From contig NC_088171.1 in the NCBI RefSeq assembly GCF_028769735.1, forward strand, positions 62,486,216-62,550,215: DNA of 64,000 nt. Reading direction: 5' to 3'. Made by a program: the position numbers and the translations under genes. Positions 62,946 to 64,000 of the stretch are shown here, piece after piece; the stretch's first letter is position 1; each line of letters begins with the position of its first letter. This DNA is from Zonotrichia leucophrys gambelii. Its lineage: Eukaryota; Chordata; Aves; Passeriformes; Passerellidae. The notes beneath the pieces were generated by a model. It saw only the letters and a list, made by a program, of their open reading frames with translations. It did not search any database and had not been told where the DNA came from.

Positions 62946-64000
62946 GGGTTTTTTTCTGTCATTGTTCATTTAGGACCACTTCTAAGATAAAATCACACAT
63001 GCACAGCAGTTTCTGGAGAATATTTTGTGGTGGCTTTCTGGATAAGTAAAAAATGTCTCTTGGTGCTGGCGTGAAAAGAGTGGGTGAGCTACTACTCTAC
63101 TAATGCATTATTGCTCTTACCATTTAGCTAGATCATGATGACTAAAGTGACGTGTATCTTAACTGAAGATAGAGTAAGTCCTTTCATCATTTGTTTCAAG
63201 GACTTGAAACAAAGCCACCAAAATTAATGAGATAAATTCCCACTTGCTACAGTGTTTGTTGGCAAAGGTGTGGAATCCTCAGCCCTGCTTTGAAAACCCT
63301 CCCCTGTAACACAGGAATTTGCCTGTTAACAGGCTGGTTTTGAATAAGTCATCCATTTTGCAAGGAGTGGATGTTTTTGGCACTGATGTAGGACATTGAG
63401 TTGAAGCCCTGCGCAGCAGCATGGCATTCCTTGGCTCTGAGTGCAAGAGAACTTGTTCTGTATTAGTCAGACATAGGCAGCCCAGTGTACTTCATGCTTG
63501 TTGATTCACCTTGTTGATAATTGCAGCATGCTGCTAATAAATGAACCTGTGGAAAACTAATCCTCCTGTATTGTAGCTTCATAGTTACACTCATTTAAGT
63601 TCAATTAAGTTCAAAGGGCGCAGGAAGGCAGTTTGTATTTCCTTGAAAGTTTGTTCTTTAGTATGTGCAAAAGGATGATAAACTTTCACAAACTTCACCT
63701 ATTTTGCAGTACTTTCAGTATTTCCTACCTACTTGGTTTTATATTTGATGTGAAAGAGTTATACAGAAATAAGAGGGACAGAAGGAAAAGAACACAAGAC
63801 TTAATTTTATTAATTTCCCTTTTACCAGACTCATATGATTCATGCAGAATGCTGTTAATCACAGTGTTCCTTTTCATTGGAAATACCATGTTAATGCATT
63901 CATGCTATTTGCTGCAATCACGCTCTGAGAAGTTTTCTTTGGTTTCATAATTTGCTAATTCACTTGGAAAATGCCTGCACGTTTTTGTAAAGAACCAGGA
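62946..64000. other. Unique non-coding DNA to window edge
   Basis: No gene is supported. The 105-codon plus-strand frame at 63633-63950 lacks any recognisable motif. Confidence 0.6.

Noticed and set aside
1..64000. CRISPR arrays, bacterial operons, tRNA or rRNA genes
   Set aside because: There are no regularly spaced repeats, no conserved tRNA box A/B pairs and no rRNA signatures seen by eye. The repeat content is avian.

Overview
This window looks like vertebrate nuclear DNA, most likely from a bird and probably a passerine. The evidence is the repeat content. There are at least eight fragments of the avian LINE family CR1, on both strands and mostly 5'-truncated or 3'-terminal pieces. There is also one LTR of an endogenous retrovirus class that is common in bird genomes. 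No operon, ribosome binding site or dense gene packing is present. Open reading frames are short, overlapping and mostly without family resemblance. I find no complete protein-coding gene, no rRNA or tRNA gene and no CRISPR array. The best reading is an intergenic gene desert or the interior of very large introns.

Layout. Positions 1-700 hold a minus-strand CR1 cut by the window edge, followed by an LTR-like stretch with a TATA motif and three diverged ~41-bp tandem units (805-1225). From 1.2 to 10.9 kb the sequence is mostly unique and AT-rich. It includes a possible decayed coding relic near 2.6-3.0 kb, a 10-bp hairpin at 4.45 kb and two exact POU octamers at 10.0 kb. A solo-type ERV LTR on the minus strand fills 10935-11508. 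A short plus-strand CR1 3' end lies at 13.36-13.53 kb, followed by some 15 kb of unique sequence. At 28.46 kb a possible splice acceptor is followed by an open frame that fits a leucine-rich repeat, the only candidate host exon I can defend. Around 31.6-33.25 kb is a stretch whose texture resembles conserved regulatory DNA. CR1 fragments lie at 35.2 kb (-), 39.2 kb (+), 50.66-51.45 kb (-), 51.64-51.81 kb (-, an older type), 56.27-56.91 kb (+) and 62.66-62.95 kb (-). Further candidate regulatory elements lie at about 40.6-41.05, 49.2-50.15 and 58.35-58.86 kb.

The genes cannot be said to work together, because no gene is established. If the regulatory-like blocks are real, they suggest a regulatory desert around a developmental gene outside the window, but this rests on sequence texture alone. 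I saw no convincing new biological system. The items most worth checking are the LRR-like exon, the 13-bp perfect hairpin at 61.9 kb and the palindrome-bearing block at 58.65 kb.
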